Below, in pieces: positions 34,334 to 43,018 of a stretch of 64,000 bases of DNA (position 1 is its first letter; every line of letters starts with the position of its first letter). Both the position numbers and the translations under genes were made by a program. Under the pieces are notes generated by a model. It made no database searches, was not told the origin of the DNA, and saw only the letters and a list, made by a program, of their open reading frames with translations. Origin of the DNA: Caldivirga sp. MU80 (GTDB lineage: Archaea; Thermoproteota; Thermoprotei; Thermoproteales; Thermocladiaceae); the NCBI RefSeq assembly GCF_001663375.1, contig NZ_LCTF01000008.1, forward strand, positions 1-64,000, in the 5' to 3' direction.

Positions 34334-35188
34334 ATGGGTAGCCCAAGCCAGTATAAGGCTGCCTTCCCAGATTTAAAGGGTAAGGTGGTGATAGTAACCG
34401 GGTCAACCAGGGGTATTGGGTATGAGATAGCTAGGGTGTTTAAGGAGATGGGTTCAAGGGTGGTTATCAACGCCAGGAACGCCAATGAGGTTCAGGACAC
34501 TGTTAAGAGACTTAACGAGGAGGTCAGTGAGGGGGAGGTCACTGGGGTTGTTGGGGATGTTAGTAGGTATGAGGACTGCGAAAACATTGTGAAGACGACT
34601 GTTGATAGGTTTAGTAGGGTTGATGTTCTTGTCAACAACGCTGGGATAAACATGATTAGGGATAGCCTGAACCTAAGTGTTGATGACTGGGAGAGGACTC
34701 TTAGAATAGACCTATTCAGTGCCTTCTACATGTCCCAACTGGTGGCGAGGGTCATGGTTGATAAGAGGATTAAGGGGTCGATAATAAACATAGCCTCCAT
34801 GGTTGGGCCAATAGTGGCGCTACCCAAGCGGGCAGCCTACGCAGCGGCTAAGGCTGGGTTAGTGGGCTTAACCAGGGTGCTTGCGGTTGAGTGGGCTCCG
34901 TTGGGCATTAGGGTTAATGCAATAGCCCCAGGTTACATATGGTCCTCGGCCCAGGAGGTTAACATAGCTAGGGGTGAGTACACCAGGCAGGATATTGAGG
35001 GTAGGGTACCGATGGGTAGGTACGGTGATGCCAGGGAGGTGGCCTACGTTGCAGCTTTCCTCGCCTCTGAACTGTCATCATACGTGACTGGTGCTTTAAT
35101 AACAGTTGATGGTGGCTGGACCATTTACGGCGGCTGGGAGAGACTGCTTAGGCAGATTCAAGAATCCGCAAGGCAACTATACCAATGA
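34334..35188 (+). CDS. Short-chain dehydrogenase/reductase
   Basis: 284 residues. The NAD(P) motif T-G-x3-G-I-G is in VIVTGSTRGIGYEIARVF, NNAGINM follows, and the catalytic Ser and Y-x3-K are in IINIASMVGPI and AAYAAAKAGL. The C-terminal ALITVDGGWTIYGG is the FabG-like ending, with 20 extra residues beyond it. Substrate is unknown; FabG-type, glucose dehydrogenase-type and 3-hydroxyacyl dehydrogenases are all possible. The TGA stop coincides with the first bases of a left-end-like element remnant. A 241-bp gap upstream holds only its promoter region. Confidence 0.85.
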   Translation: MGSPSQYKAAFPDLKGKVVIVTGSTRGIGYEIARVFKEMGSRVVINARNANEVQDTVKRLNEEVSEGEVTGVVGDVSRYEDCENIVKTTVDRFSRVDVLVNNAGINMIRDSLNLSVDDWERTLRIDLFSAFYMSQLVARVMVDKRIKGSIINIASMVGPIVALPKRAAYAAAKAGLVGLTRVLAVEWAPLGIRVNAIAPGYIWSSAQEVNIARGEYTRQDIEGRVPMGRYGDAREVAYVAAFLASELSSYVTGALITVDGGWTIYGGWERLLRQIQESARQLYQ

Positions 35189-35290
35189 CCCTATCCTACC
35201 CCTAAAGGGTGGGATTCAGTTGCAATTTGAGTTTCAAATGATACCCCTCTTTAAGGGTTATCAATTTCCCTATCCCTTATCACTTATATA
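35186..35290 (+). mobile_element. Decayed left-end-like remnant at the SDR 3' end
   Basis: TGACCCTATCCTACCCCTAA then AGGGTGGGA gives an inner hairpin equivalent to that of the TGACCCCC ends, followed by a second ACCCCTCTTTAAGGGT hairpin at about 35252-35267 and a TATA-like CACTTATATAG. Similarity to 29079 and 32049 is partial. 35291-35430 shows nothing further. Confidence 0.35.
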
Positions 35291-35433
35291 GTGGCTTAGT
35301 TAAGTTCATTGAAGCCACTACCATTAATAAGGAGTGAATGTAGATATTTAATAAAGCGGTCTGCAGCCATGTTTTAAACCCTAGCTTGCCTTAATTCTCG
35401 GCAAAAGTAAATGCAGCCAATGTGGCACCGGTA

Positions 35434-35703
35434 ATGTTTAAAAGACCGAGGGTTATGAATTTGAGTATGGATTACCTTAAGGTTCTCATTACCGTGACGA
35501 AGTACTTTAATGTAGCTTACGCCGGCGCAATGGTAGGCTTCCTAGCCTGGTTCATATGGCTAATAGCCAATGGGTACCACTACGGTGCAGGCATGAACCC
35601 CATACTGGCGGCGGCCACAGTGATATCGGTATTAACCGTGGTTTTTGCCGCATTAAACATTTACGTTGACGAGTTGGTTAAAGGGGCTAGGCATTCGAGA
35701 TGA
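35434..35703 (+). CDS. Small membrane protein, unknown
   Basis: About 89 residues from ATG 35434 (an in-frame GTG lies at 35422). Two transmembrane segments are visible, YAGAMVGFLAWFIWLIANGY and ILAAATVISVLTVVFAALNI, joined by a short loop, with a basic N-terminus and C-terminus. No family is recognised. Confidence 0.5.
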   Translation: MFKRPRVMNLSMDYLKVLITVTKYFNVAYAGAMVGFLAWFIWLIANGYHYGAGMNPILAAATVISVLTVVFAALNIYVDELVKGARHSR

Positions 35704-35831
35704 GTGAAGCTATTCAATGACGTCGCTTAGGTAGGTATTCAACCCAATATGTGGTTAATCAATACAGGTAGATGCCAGGTAACTCACCTCAGGTGAGTGC
35801 GGCTTATATTAACGGTTAAGTTAAGGTTTCA

Positions 35832-36623
35832 ATGAACATTGGCGCCGTGGTTACGGCAGCTGGTTTAGGCTCTAGGAATGGGCCGTGGACCTTGGTCTTC
35901 CCGAAGGCGCTTCTCCCAGTAGTGGTTAAGGTTAATAGGGAACCTCACATAAGGCCCATGCTGGACTTAATAATAACAGCCTTAACCAGGGTTGGCTGCA
36001 GCAGGATATGCATAACCAGGAGGGTTGATGATGAGGGCATTGTGAGGTACACTAAGGCCCTTTGGGGAACCTTCAACATTGACTTCACAACCCAACCTGA
36101 ACCCAGGGGCTTTGGCGACGCTGTGTACAGGGGGCTGGGGTGCCTTAACGGTGTTGAGTGGGTCATAGTGCACGCGGATGATGGCCTCCTCGTCAATGAA
36201 AGCTCAATCCTAACGAATGCCATTAAACTCGTAAACGAGCATGACGCCGATGGAATAGTCTTCGTCAGGAGGGTTAGTAATCCAAGTAGATACGGCGTAC
36301 TGCAAGGCTTCACGAAGGTTGGTGACGGCGTTTACAGGGTTATTGATATTGCCGAGAAGCCCAGGGAACCTAAATCTGACCTGGCGTTAACGGCGGTTTA
36401 CATGTTTAGGTACAGTGTATTGTATGATGCATTGAGGAAAATGGAGGATGATGGTAGGTTTATTGTCGAATTCACCGACGCCATTAAACTAGCCGTGAAT
36501 GACAACGCCAAGGTGCTTGCGGTGGAGGTTAACCCGAGGTCGTGGCTTAGTACAGGTACCCCTGGTGATTACAGTGCGACTTACAGTGCAATACAGGGAG
36601 CCGATGTACTCGAGGTCACCTAA
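35832..36623 (+). CDS. Sugar-phosphate nucleotidyltransferase (GalU/RmlA-like)
   Basis: 263 residues. The NTP-binding loop is AVVTAAGLGSRNGPWTLVFPKALLPV, a G-x-G-x-R...P-K-x-L-L-P pattern. PRGFGDAVYRGL and VIVHADDGLLVN are the base-recognition and metal-binding motifs, and IAEKPREPKSDLALTAVYMF is the lysine motif seen in glucose-1-phosphate uridylyl- and thymidylyltransferases. It would supply nucleotide sugars for surface glycans; the exact sugar is not deducible. It converges on the transporter-like gene with an 8-bp overlap. Confidence 0.83.
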   Translation: MNIGAVVTAAGLGSRNGPWTLVFPKALLPVVVKVNREPHIRPMLDLIITALTRVGCSRICITRRVDDEGIVRYTKALWGTFNIDFTTQPEPRGFGDAVYRGLGCLNGVEWVIVHADDGLLVNESSILTNAIKLVNEHDADGIVFVRRVSNPSRYGVLQGFTKVGDGVYRVIDIAEKPREPKSDLALTAVYMFRYSVLYDALRKMEDDGRFIVEFTDAIKLAVNDNAKVLAVEVNPRSWLSTGTPGDYSATYSAIQGADVLEVT

Positions 36624-37644
36624 CGGCAATGCGGCTTAACCCCAACCTCCTATTACCATAACGCGCAGCCAGGGGTAGTATTATTAAGGACGCTGAAAGG
36701 GCTATGACCAAGTACCTGTTGTAGTGGAATAGCGTCGGCATTATGGACTCCCCAGTTGATGTACCTGCGAAGGCGGCGTTGATACTCGTCATGGGGTCTC
36801 TACTGCCCTTACCGGCAGACATGGTGACCAGTGGGTAGACTAGTGAGTAAGGTACTATGAACAGTAATGCGGTTACCACGCCTGGGTAAAATGAGTAAAG
36901 TATGAACATGACCCCAGTTAAGGCAACACTAATCCAAAGTACCTCATCAACAAACCTGTCTGAAATCCACCTCAACACGCCCATTAAACCCGCCGATAGA
37001 GCCAGGATAACCTTCTCGTACCCATCAAAGTTGGGCATGGTGGATAGGTATACTGTGTATAACCCACCAACTATGAATGTTGAAACCGTGTATGGGATTA
37101 CCCACAGGAAGTCTAGGTTAACCATGAATGAATACATGTACCCTATTGATTCCCTAACGCTACGCCTAATTGCCGGTAGGAGTATTAGCAGTAGGGTTGC
37201 TAATAATGGTACAGGCTCCTTAGTGAAGTAGATGGCTAACCCGGAGAGTAGGTAGGCTATTGATGAGGCCGTGTATGACTTTGCGACACCACTGTTACCG
37301 AACATTACGTAGGCGTTGGGTACTATGATTGAGTGTAGCATGCCGAGGAAACCCAATAGTGGTATCAGCAGCGGCTTGTAGAGTAATACCAGCACCGCCA
37401 ATACGATGGTTGGTATGGAGAACCACCTTCTGAAGCCGAGTAGGTACCCCATTAAACCGCCTACGGCTAATGCGGCGTAGCCCAATGACACCCATAGGTA
37501 AGTATCAGCCTTAAAGGCCAGGGGTATGTATAATGTTGCGTAGAGTAGGCTAAACCTCTGGACACCAACTAACAAGGCGTAGGTGCTATCATTCATCACA
37601 TCCATACCTAAGGATACCGGATTCCCCTGAGGCTTTAAGAACAT
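36616..37644 (-). CDS. Polytopic membrane protein, transporter-like
   Basis: 342 residues, about ten hydrophobic segments (for example YLWVSLGYAALAVGGLMGYL, IPTIVLAVLVLLYKPLLIPL, LVIALSASLIILPLAARYGN). The overall pattern suggests an MFS-like transporter, but canonical MFS loop motifs are not obvious. Starts at 37605 or 37596 are possible alternatives to the ATG at 37644. It is not evidently co-transcribed with a neighbour. Confidence 0.5.
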   Translation of the reverse strand: MFLKPQGNPVSLGMDVMNDSTYALLVGVQRFSLLYATLYIPLAFKADTYLWVSLGYAALAVGGLMGYLLGFRRWFSIPTIVLAVLVLLYKPLLIPLLGFLGMLHSIIVPNAYVMFGNSGVAKSYTASSIAYLLSGLAIYFTKEPVPLLATLLLILLPAIRRSVRESIGYMYSFMVNLDFLWVIPYTVSTFIVGGLYTVYLSTMPNFDGYEKVILALSAGLMGVLRWISDRFVDEVLWISVALTGVMFILYSFYPGVVTALLFIVPYSLVYPLVTMSAGKGSRDPMTSINAAFAGTSTGESIMPTLFHYNRYLVIALSASLIILPLAARYGNRRLGLSRIAVR

Positions 37645-37741
37645 AACTCACTTAACGTCAACGTGCGCATGAGTCATGCATAGGATGCATCAGTAATGCG
37701 GCGTTAGAAAAATTTATTACTATTTCGAAGTAGCTATACCC

Positions 37742-38167
37742 ATGAGTAAGGAGGAGGCCACTAGCCTACTTAGGAGTAGGGGATTGAAGGTCACGCCACA
37801 GAGGGTGGCTATACTGAGGGTGTTGCTTAACGGTGGACACTTCAACATAACCCAGCTGCTTAATGAGGTTAGGAGGGTGGAGCCTAGCATAAGTATATCA
37901 ACCGTGTACAACACGTTAATGGCGTTTGTTAATTCTGGTATTTTAAGATCCTTTGAGGCTAATGGTAAGACTTGGTACGAGGTTAGGAAGCAACCCCACA
38001 TAAACATTATGTGCGAGGATACCGGTGAGATAACGGATGTGTACGTGGATACTGGCTTCATTGAGAATGAGTTAAGTAAGAGGGGTATTAAGGTTAAGGA
38101 CCTAAACATAATAGTTTACGGTGACTGCGCAGGCGCTTCTAAACCAGAGGCATCTAACCAACGCTAA
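37742..38167 (+). CDS. Fur/PerR-family regulator
   Basis: 141 residues. The winged helix is typical, GLKVTPQRVAILRVLLNGGHFNITQ and SISISTVYNTLMAFVNSGIL. The metal-sensing half is short and retains H in QPHINIMCEDTGEITDV but has few of the usual His/Cys ligands, so its sensing may differ from standard Fur. Genes for rubrerythrin and a DUF3501 protein follow on the same strand, which points to a PerR-like peroxide response. A TATA element (AATTTATTA near 37711-37719) lies about 27 bp upstream; TTTCGAAGTAGC beside it could be an operator. Confidence 0.82.
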   Translation: MSKEEATSLLRSRGLKVTPQRVAILRVLLNGGHFNITQLLNEVRRVEPSISISTVYNTLMAFVNSGILRSFEANGKTWYEVRKQPHINIMCEDTGEITDVYVDTGFIENELSKRGIKVKDLNIIVYGDCAGASKPEASNQR

Positions 38168-38252
38168 GTACCATGAATAGTTTTAATAGTCTTTGTTTTC
38201 GTATTTGGTTCTAGGGCGAAATATTTATAATTAGGTTAATGCTGGGTTAACT

Positions 38253-38729
38253 ATGAGTACTAAGAGTAGGATCCCAAAGGGTACTAAAACCTATGAAAAC
38301 CTTAAGGTCGCCTTCCAGGGTGAATCCATGGCGAACAGGAGGTACCTGTACTACGCCAGGTTGGCTAGGCAACAGGGGTTGAACGATATAGCTGAGGTTT
38401 TCGAGAAAACCGCCAACGCCGAGACTGGACATGCCTTCGGGCACTTAATGTTCCTTGGAGTCGACCCCGTGGCCGAGATTGAGATAAACACTGTTGAGGA
38501 TGCGCTTAAGGCATCCATATACGGTGAAACCTATGAGTGGACCCAGATGTACCCAGGCTTCGCCAAGGTGGCCAGGGAGGAGGGGTTCCTTGAGGTTGCT
38601 GAGTGGCTTGAGGCTGTTGCTAAGGTTGAGAGGTTCCACGCCAATAGGTTCAATGAAGCCCTTGAGAAGTACTATAAGGCTAGGGGTGTGAAAACCGAGG
38701 TTGAGGATGAGACCCTCGGTAGGCTTTAA
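38253..38729 (+). CDS. Rubrerythrin (without rubredoxin domain)
   Basis: 158 residues forming one ferritin-like four-helix bundle with the di-iron ligands in ENLKVAFQGESMANRRYLYY, KTANAETGHAFGHL, SIYGETYEW and AKVERFHANRF. The C-terminal rubredoxin zinc/iron ribbon of classical rubrerythrin is absent, as in sulerythrin. It reduces hydrogen peroxide, here presumably with another electron donor. A TATA box (ATATTTATAATT near 38220-38231) precedes it. The DUF3501 gene follows after 15 bp. Confidence 0.92.
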   Translation: MSTKSRIPKGTKTYENLKVAFQGESMANRRYLYYARLARQQGLNDIAEVFEKTANAETGHAFGHLMFLGVDPVAEIEINTVEDALKASIYGETYEWTQMYPGFAKVAREEGFLEVAEWLEAVAKVERFHANRFNEALEKYYKARGVKTEVEDETLGRL

Positions 38730-38744
38730 TGGGTGTAGTTTAAA

Positions 38745-39347
38745 ATGGCCAGTAAACTATCTGAATACGTCTTAAAAATATACCCACCATCGCAGTATTC
38801 AAGTATTAGAAGTGAGGTTTACAGGCTGATTTCCGACTACAAGAGGAATAGGTACGTTAACGTCAATGATAGGGTAACGGTACTCTTTGAGGATGCCGCC
38901 ACCGTTTGGTTTCAGATAGAGGAGACTGTATTCCTGGAGGGCACGGATGACGTTGAGGTGATTAGGGAGGCCATTAGGACGTACAACCCAATGGTTCCCA
39001 AGGCCGATGAACTAACAATGACAGTCTTCATACACATCAATAACTACGATGAGTTAAGGAACCTACTACCCAGGTACAGGGGGATAGAGGGGGCCGTTGA
39101 TTTAATCATAGATGGCAAGCCAATTACCGCTAAGCCAATATACCCAGAGGATTACGCCCCAGGGGCATTACCAAGGAGCATACACTACCTTAAGGCATCC
39201 GCCACCGGCCTTGGCAGGATGCTGAGTGAGGGTAGGGATGTTGAGGTGAGGGTTAGGCACCCCATGGTTAATAGGGGTGTTAAGCTGACCGCTGAGCAGT
39301 TGGATGCTATTAGACATTCCATAATTGGGGTATTGTGGGTCATTTAA
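38745..39347 (+). CDS. DUF3501 family protein
   Basis: 200 residues. The segment YKRNRYVNVNDRVTVLFEDA followed by TVWFQIEETVFLEGTDDVEV matches the DUF3501 pattern, a family repeatedly found beside rubrerythrin and Fur-like genes in bacteria and archaea. The function is unknown; a role in the peroxide/redox response is inferred from this linkage. Co-transcription with rubrerythrin is likely from the 15-bp spacing. Confidence 0.72.
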   Translation: MASKLSEYVLKIYPPSQYSSIRSEVYRLISDYKRNRYVNVNDRVTVLFEDAATVWFQIEETVFLEGTDDVEVIREAIRTYNPMVPKADELTMTVFIHINNYDELRNLLPRYRGIEGAVDLIIDGKPITAKPIYPEDYAPGALPRSIHYLKASATGLGRMLSEGRDVEVRVRHPMVNRGVKLTAEQLDAIRHSIIGVLWVI

Positions 39348-39348
39348 G

Positions 39349-39379
39349 GTAAAAATGAGTTAATGAGGCTTATTTTTAC
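39349..39379. terminator. Inverted repeat between convergent genes
   Basis: GTAAAAAT (39349-39356) and ATTTTTAC (39372-39379) are perfect inverted repeats around a 15-base loop. They lie between the convergent DUF3501 and mscS genes, with T-rich sequence available to both directions, so a bidirectional terminator is plausible. Confidence 0.4.
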
Positions 39380-39400
39380 TCACAGAATTTTATGCTTCGA

Positions 39401-40030
39401 TTATTTCTGTTCCTGTGGCTGCTGCTTAGGTAGCAGGTAAATCTTGTTACCTATGATGGAGTTGTTTGGTATTAAAACCTTAGTGCCATCACTCTTGATA
39501 ACCTCTGTAAATAATATGGCCACGTCGTTCACAATGCCGTCTTCACCAAGCAGGTTAACGTGATCACTTATCTTGAACGGCCTTGCCAACAGCAGGAATA
39601 ATCCAGCCACGGCTTGGCCAAGTACCTGCTGAACGGAAAACCCAATAACTATGCCGAGGAAGCCGCCAACCGCCACACCAGCTACACCTCCTCCAATAGC
39701 CCCGGCTATGCTGGCTATTAATGCGCCAATACCTATCAGGAGGAACACATTCCTCATAGCCCTGGCTGTTGGGTGGTCATACCTGAACCTCATTGCCCAG
39801 TAAATCACATCAGCGAAGGCTGATACTATCAGGTAGCCGAAGGCTAGCGCCAGAAGTACATTTATGTAGACTTGGTATGATTTAACACTAGGTATAAACC
39901 TTGTTATTAAAAGTTGTACTACCGCCGCGACAACTACGTAAACCACTATGTACATGACTAACTTGACTATGGCGTTAGCTTGATGCCTAGCTATCTCGCT
40001 TTTGCTCATTTCCTGTGTAGTAGCTGCCAT
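39401..40030 (-). CDS. MscS-family mechanosensitive channel-like protein
   Basis: About 209 residues from ATG 40030 (GTG 40066 is an alternative). Three to four transmembrane segments occur (VMYIVVYVVVAAVVQLLITR, YINVLLALAFGYLIVSAF, NVFLLIGIGALIASIAGAIG). The pore-helix-like GGFLGIVIGFSVQQVLGQAVAG and LLLARPFKISDHVNLLGEDG match the TM3 and beta domain of MscS. The C-terminal cytosolic cage is short, ending LIPNNSIIGNKIYLLP, so it is a minimal member. It would release solutes upon osmotic downshock. Confidence 0.82.
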   Translation of the reverse strand: MAATTQEMSKSEIARHQANAIVKLVMYIVVYVVVAAVVQLLITRFIPSVKSYQVYINVLLALAFGYLIVSAFADVIYWAMRFRYDHPTARAMRNVFLLIGIGALIASIAGAIGGGVAGVAVGGFLGIVIGFSVQQVLGQAVAGLFLLLARPFKISDHVNLLGEDGIVNDVAILFTEVIKSDGTKVLIPNNSIIGNKIYLLPKQQPQEQK

Positions 40031-40125
40031 GGATGTGTATCTATATGTATTAGTTTTAAGATTCACGCTTATACTTATGTATAATACTTAGATATTGATA
40101 ATTCTACGTATTGGTTTAAGGGAAA

Positions 40126-40743
40126 TTAGGCATTCCCCCAAGTCTCCACAAAGGCTTTAGCCATTTTCACCGGATCATCTGCTGCAAGTATCCCTGAGAT
40201 AACCGCAACCCCCCATGCGCCAGTAGCTTTAATTGTAGGTATTGATTCCAGCGTTATGCCACCTATGGCGTAGACTGGTATGCTTACCGCCTTCACAACC
40301 CTCCTCAAGCCCTCCACCCCAAGTATCCTGTAGTCTGGTTTGGTTGAGCTTGGGAATATGGAACCTGCCCCAAGGTAGTCGGCACCAGCCCTTTCACCGG
40401 CAATGGCCTCCTCAACGGTGCTCGCGCTTGCGCCTATTATCAACCCACCAAACCTCCTTCTAACCTCGTCAACTGGGGCATCCTCAAGGCCTACGTGAAC
40501 CCCATCGGCATCAGCCAGCACCGCTACGTCGACTCTGTCGTCGACGATCATCAATGCGCCGTATTGGTTGCACAGCTTCCTAATCTCTCTGGCCTCCTGA
40601 AGCATTAACCTAATGCTACCCTCCTTGCGCCTGTACTGAATTATCCTAATCCCGCCCTCCAGGAAAACCTTGGCCGCCTCAACATGGCTCTTGACCCTGT
40701 AGCTGTCGTCCGTTATGCCGTATATCCCCCTCGGCAGTTTCAC
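40126..40743 (-). CDS. thiE: Thiamine phosphate synthase
   Basis: 205 residues. MIVDDRVDVAVLADADGVHV, LIIGASAST and YLGAGSIFPSSTKPDY are the substrate-binding motifs of ThiE, which couples HMP pyrophosphate to thiazole phosphate. Its start overlaps the thiM stop (ATGA at 40740-40743), giving translational coupling in a thiM-thiE operon. No thiD or thiC is in the window. Confidence 0.92.
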   Translation of the reverse strand: MKLPRGIYGITDDSYRVKSHVEAAKVFLEGGIRIIQYRRKEGSIRLMLQEAREIRKLCNQYGALMIVDDRVDVAVLADADGVHVGLEDAPVDEVRRRFGGLIIGASASTVEEAIAGERAGADYLGAGSIFPSSTKPDYRILGVEGLRRVVKAVSIPVYAIGGITLESIPTIKATGAWGVAVISGILAADDPVKMAKAFVETWGNA

Positions 40744-41540
40744 TGAACCACCTCAACCTTAGCCATCTTAACGTAGTCATCCCCAGTTAAGTTGTATAGT
40801 TCATCAATCAGGTACTGCTTGAAGGTGCCCGGTGCCTTACTCCTGACCTCAGCCTTCTCGGCGGCTATCTCGAAGGCAACTAACCCCTCCACCGATGCCT
40901 TAACGAAATCCCTGTTAATGGCCATGAAGCTGGCTATTACAGAACCAACCATGCACCCTGACCCTGTCACGTATTGAAGCAGTGGTGTACCGTTCTTAAC
41001 AACAACCCCCCTCTTACCGTTGGAGACGTAGTCCCATGGGCCAGTAACCACGGCTGTAACTCCATACTCCTCAGCAACCTTAACTGCGGTATCCAGGTTA
41101 GCTGAGGCCACTGAATCAACCCCCTTAACACCACCTGTGATGCCCGCTAGGGAGAGCATCTCACCCCCATTACCCTTAACCACAGAGACCTCCACCTCGC
41201 TCAGTATCCTCTTAACGGTCTCCGTCCTATACCTAGTTGCCCCAGCGCCCACAGGATCGAGGAGAACGGGCACGTTATTCCTGTTAGCGGCCTTACCGGC
41301 GATTATCATGGACTCCACCCAGTACTCATCCAAGGTGCCTATGTTTATGTATAATGCATTGGCCTTACTGGCCAACTCCTCAACCTCCTCCCTGGCGTGG
41401 GCCATAATTGGCGATGCCCCTATGGCCAGTGTCACGTTGGCTGCATCATTCATGACTACGAAGTTCATGAAGTGGTGTACCAATGGCCTCCTCTCCCTGA
41501 GGATCCTTAGGTCCCTTGGGAACTCGTCACTAAGCCACAT
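40740..41540 (-). CDS. thiM: Hydroxyethylthiazole kinase
   Basis: 266 residues. The N-terminal PLVHHFMNFVVMNDAANVTL and GASPIMAHAREEVEEL, then PVLLDPVGAGATRYR, VVKGNGGEMLSLAG and the anion-hole loop YVTGSGCMVG are ThiM motifs. It phosphorylates the thiazole alcohol for salvage and is first in the thiM-thiE operon. A TATA box (rev. comp. of ATTTTTAAAT, 41561-41570) is about 25 bp before the ATG, and a repeated inverted motif lies just upstream of it. Confidence 0.92.
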   Translation of the reverse strand: MWLSDEFPRDLRILRERRPLVHHFMNFVVMNDAANVTLAIGASPIMAHAREEVEELASKANALYINIGTLDEYWVESMIIAGKAANRNNVPVLLDPVGAGATRYRTETVKRILSEVEVSVVKGNGGEMLSLAGITGGVKGVDSVASANLDTAVKVAEEYGVTAVVTGPWDYVSNGKRGVVVKNGTPLLQYVTGSGCMVGSVIASFMAINRDFVKASVEGLVAFEIAAEKAEVRSKAPGTFKQYLIDELYNLTGDDYVKMAKVEVVQ

Positions 41541-41578
41541 AGTGCAGCCGACGCGGTTGAATTTTTAAATCATTCCTC

Positions 41579-41607
41579 GGTTATTAATATCCAATAACCA
41601 TGTTATT
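41579..41607 (-). promoter_or_regulatory. Candidate operator upstream of thiM
   Basis: GGTTATT (41579-41585) and AATAACC (41593-41599) form a perfect 7-bp inverted repeat with 7-bp spacing; a further TTATT (41603-41607) repeats the half-site. The array sits directly upstream of the thiM TATA box, where an activator or repressor would bind. A thiamine-responsive regulator is a guess. Confidence 0.35.
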
Positions 41608-41617
41608 AAATGGGCAG

Positions 41618-43009
41618 TTAAAACTCCCTAGAGTAGACGTAGGGTATGCCCAGTGCGGTGGCCAGGTCCTTGTTGAGTGAAGCCACGTCCTCCTGGGAGA
41701 CATCCCTAATGTTGTATTTGCCCAGTGCAGACACTATCATCTGGGTCTCAACCCTAGTGGCCCTAATGAGGTTCCTGACACCGGCCTCACCCTTAACCAT
41801 AGCTGCCACCACGAATGGCCTACCTGCGTAGACCGCTGAGGCACCCAATGCCCTCGACTTGGCTATGTGGGCGCCGTTGAATAGCCTCCCAGCTATCATA
41901 AGGCTCATCCTATCATCAATGCCCATTAGCCTCGCCTCCCTAATCTTAATCAACCCGACTATTGTTGGGTAGCCCAACTCCTTCATGGCAATTGATGGCG
42001 CCATCCCTGTGCCGCCCTCCTTCCCATCAATAATGACTGCGTTGGCCCCCTCCTCATAGGCCACCTTTATGACGTCCAGTACGTCCCTGAATGGACCCAC
42101 CTTAACCCATATCTTGACCCTAGGATAGCTTGTCCTCATAAGCCTAATCATACCCCTCAGAATGTCTGCCGTATACGTGCCCGGTGCGGAATACCTCTCC
42201 ACGGTTTTCCTATCCGTTTTCAAGGGGTCCTCTAGGAAGTGGTACTTCTCCCTAACCTTGACTGCATCCTCCCTCCTCATCTTAATCACCCCGCCTAAGC
42301 CTGGCTTAGCCCCCTGCCCAATCTTTATTTCAAATGCCACCCTACCCTCGTCTATGTAGGGTTCAAGGTCCTTATCACTGTACACCTTATTCCAATGCTC
42401 ATCGTAGGCGTCCTCGACGTTTTGCTGGATGAATACACCACCGTACTTGTCCATGTTCGTTAGGTACGCCATTACCCTCTCCTTGAAGCTTGGGTGACCC
42501 CTCGTCAATCTCCTATCATAACCCCTCACCGTGTGTACGTTCTCACCTATGCCGAATGGTATCCCCTCCTTGGCGGCCGCCTTGGCTATTGCTATGCTGT
42601 ACCTGCTAGCTATGTCTGTTGAACCCATTGAAGCAACCACAAGGGGCATTGATGACTTTAAGCCGCCCACATCATCCTCCAGGTTGACGTCGGTGAACAC
42701 GGGCTCCCTAAGCAACTCAGCCATCTTCTCAAGCCTCCTTGGCGTGAAGGCCGGTGGAACCAGGATTAAATCATCGATGGTTAGGAACCTTGGGTACCCC
42801 CTTCGGTTAATTGGCGCACCCAGCATTGCGGCCCCGTAGGAGGCTAGTTCGCCGAATGGGTAAACACCCTCCTCGCCCTTAATGGCCTTCAGCAGTATCT
42901 CATCTATGGGGTAATCATCTATGAAGTCCCTAATCCCCCTCAGGGTGATTAGGCTTGCCTTAAGTCTAAGCGCCAGTTCACCTATCTTTAACGCCACCCA
43001 CTCTAACAT
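41618..43009 (-). CDS. Glutamate synthase FMN-domain protein (GltB2-like)
   Basis: About 463 residues from ATG 43009, preceded by AGGTGGT. The FMN barrel is recognised by PLVVASMGSTDIASRYSIAI, FEIKIGQGAKPGLGG, SAPGTYTADILRGMIR, VIIDGKEGGTGMAPSIAM and RALGASAVYAGRPFVVAAM. The cysteine cluster that ligates the 3Fe-4S centre in full glutamate synthase is not visible, and there is no glutaminase domain, so it is an archaeal stand-alone variant whose reaction is uncertain. It lies directly downstream of the asparagine synthetase-like gene, suggesting joint amide/amino-nitrogen metabolism. Confidence 0.78.
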   Translation of the reverse strand: MLEWVALKIGELALRLKASLITLRGIRDFIDDYPIDEILLKAIKGEEGVYPFGELASYGAAMLGAPINRRGYPRFLTIDDLILVPPAFTPRRLEKMAELLREPVFTDVNLEDDVGGLKSSMPLVVASMGSTDIASRYSIAIAKAAAKEGIPFGIGENVHTVRGYDRRLTRGHPSFKERVMAYLTNMDKYGGVFIQQNVEDAYDEHWNKVYSDKDLEPYIDEGRVAFEIKIGQGAKPGLGGVIKMRREDAVKVREKYHFLEDPLKTDRKTVERYSAPGTYTADILRGMIRLMRTSYPRVKIWVKVGPFRDVLDVIKVAYEEGANAVIIDGKEGGTGMAPSIAMKELGYPTIVGLIKIREARLMGIDDRMSLMIAGRLFNGAHIAKSRALGASAVYAGRPFVVAAMVKGEAGVRNLIRATRVETQMIVSALGKYNIRDVSQEDVASLNKDLATALGIPYVYSREF

Positions 43010-43018
43010 TAAAACCAC

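Noticed and set aside
40126-41617. TPP riboswitch before thiM-thiE
   Set aside because: The TATA box leaves no leader RNA, and the CTGAGA thi-box motif is not seen; the upstream inverted repeats fit a protein operator better.
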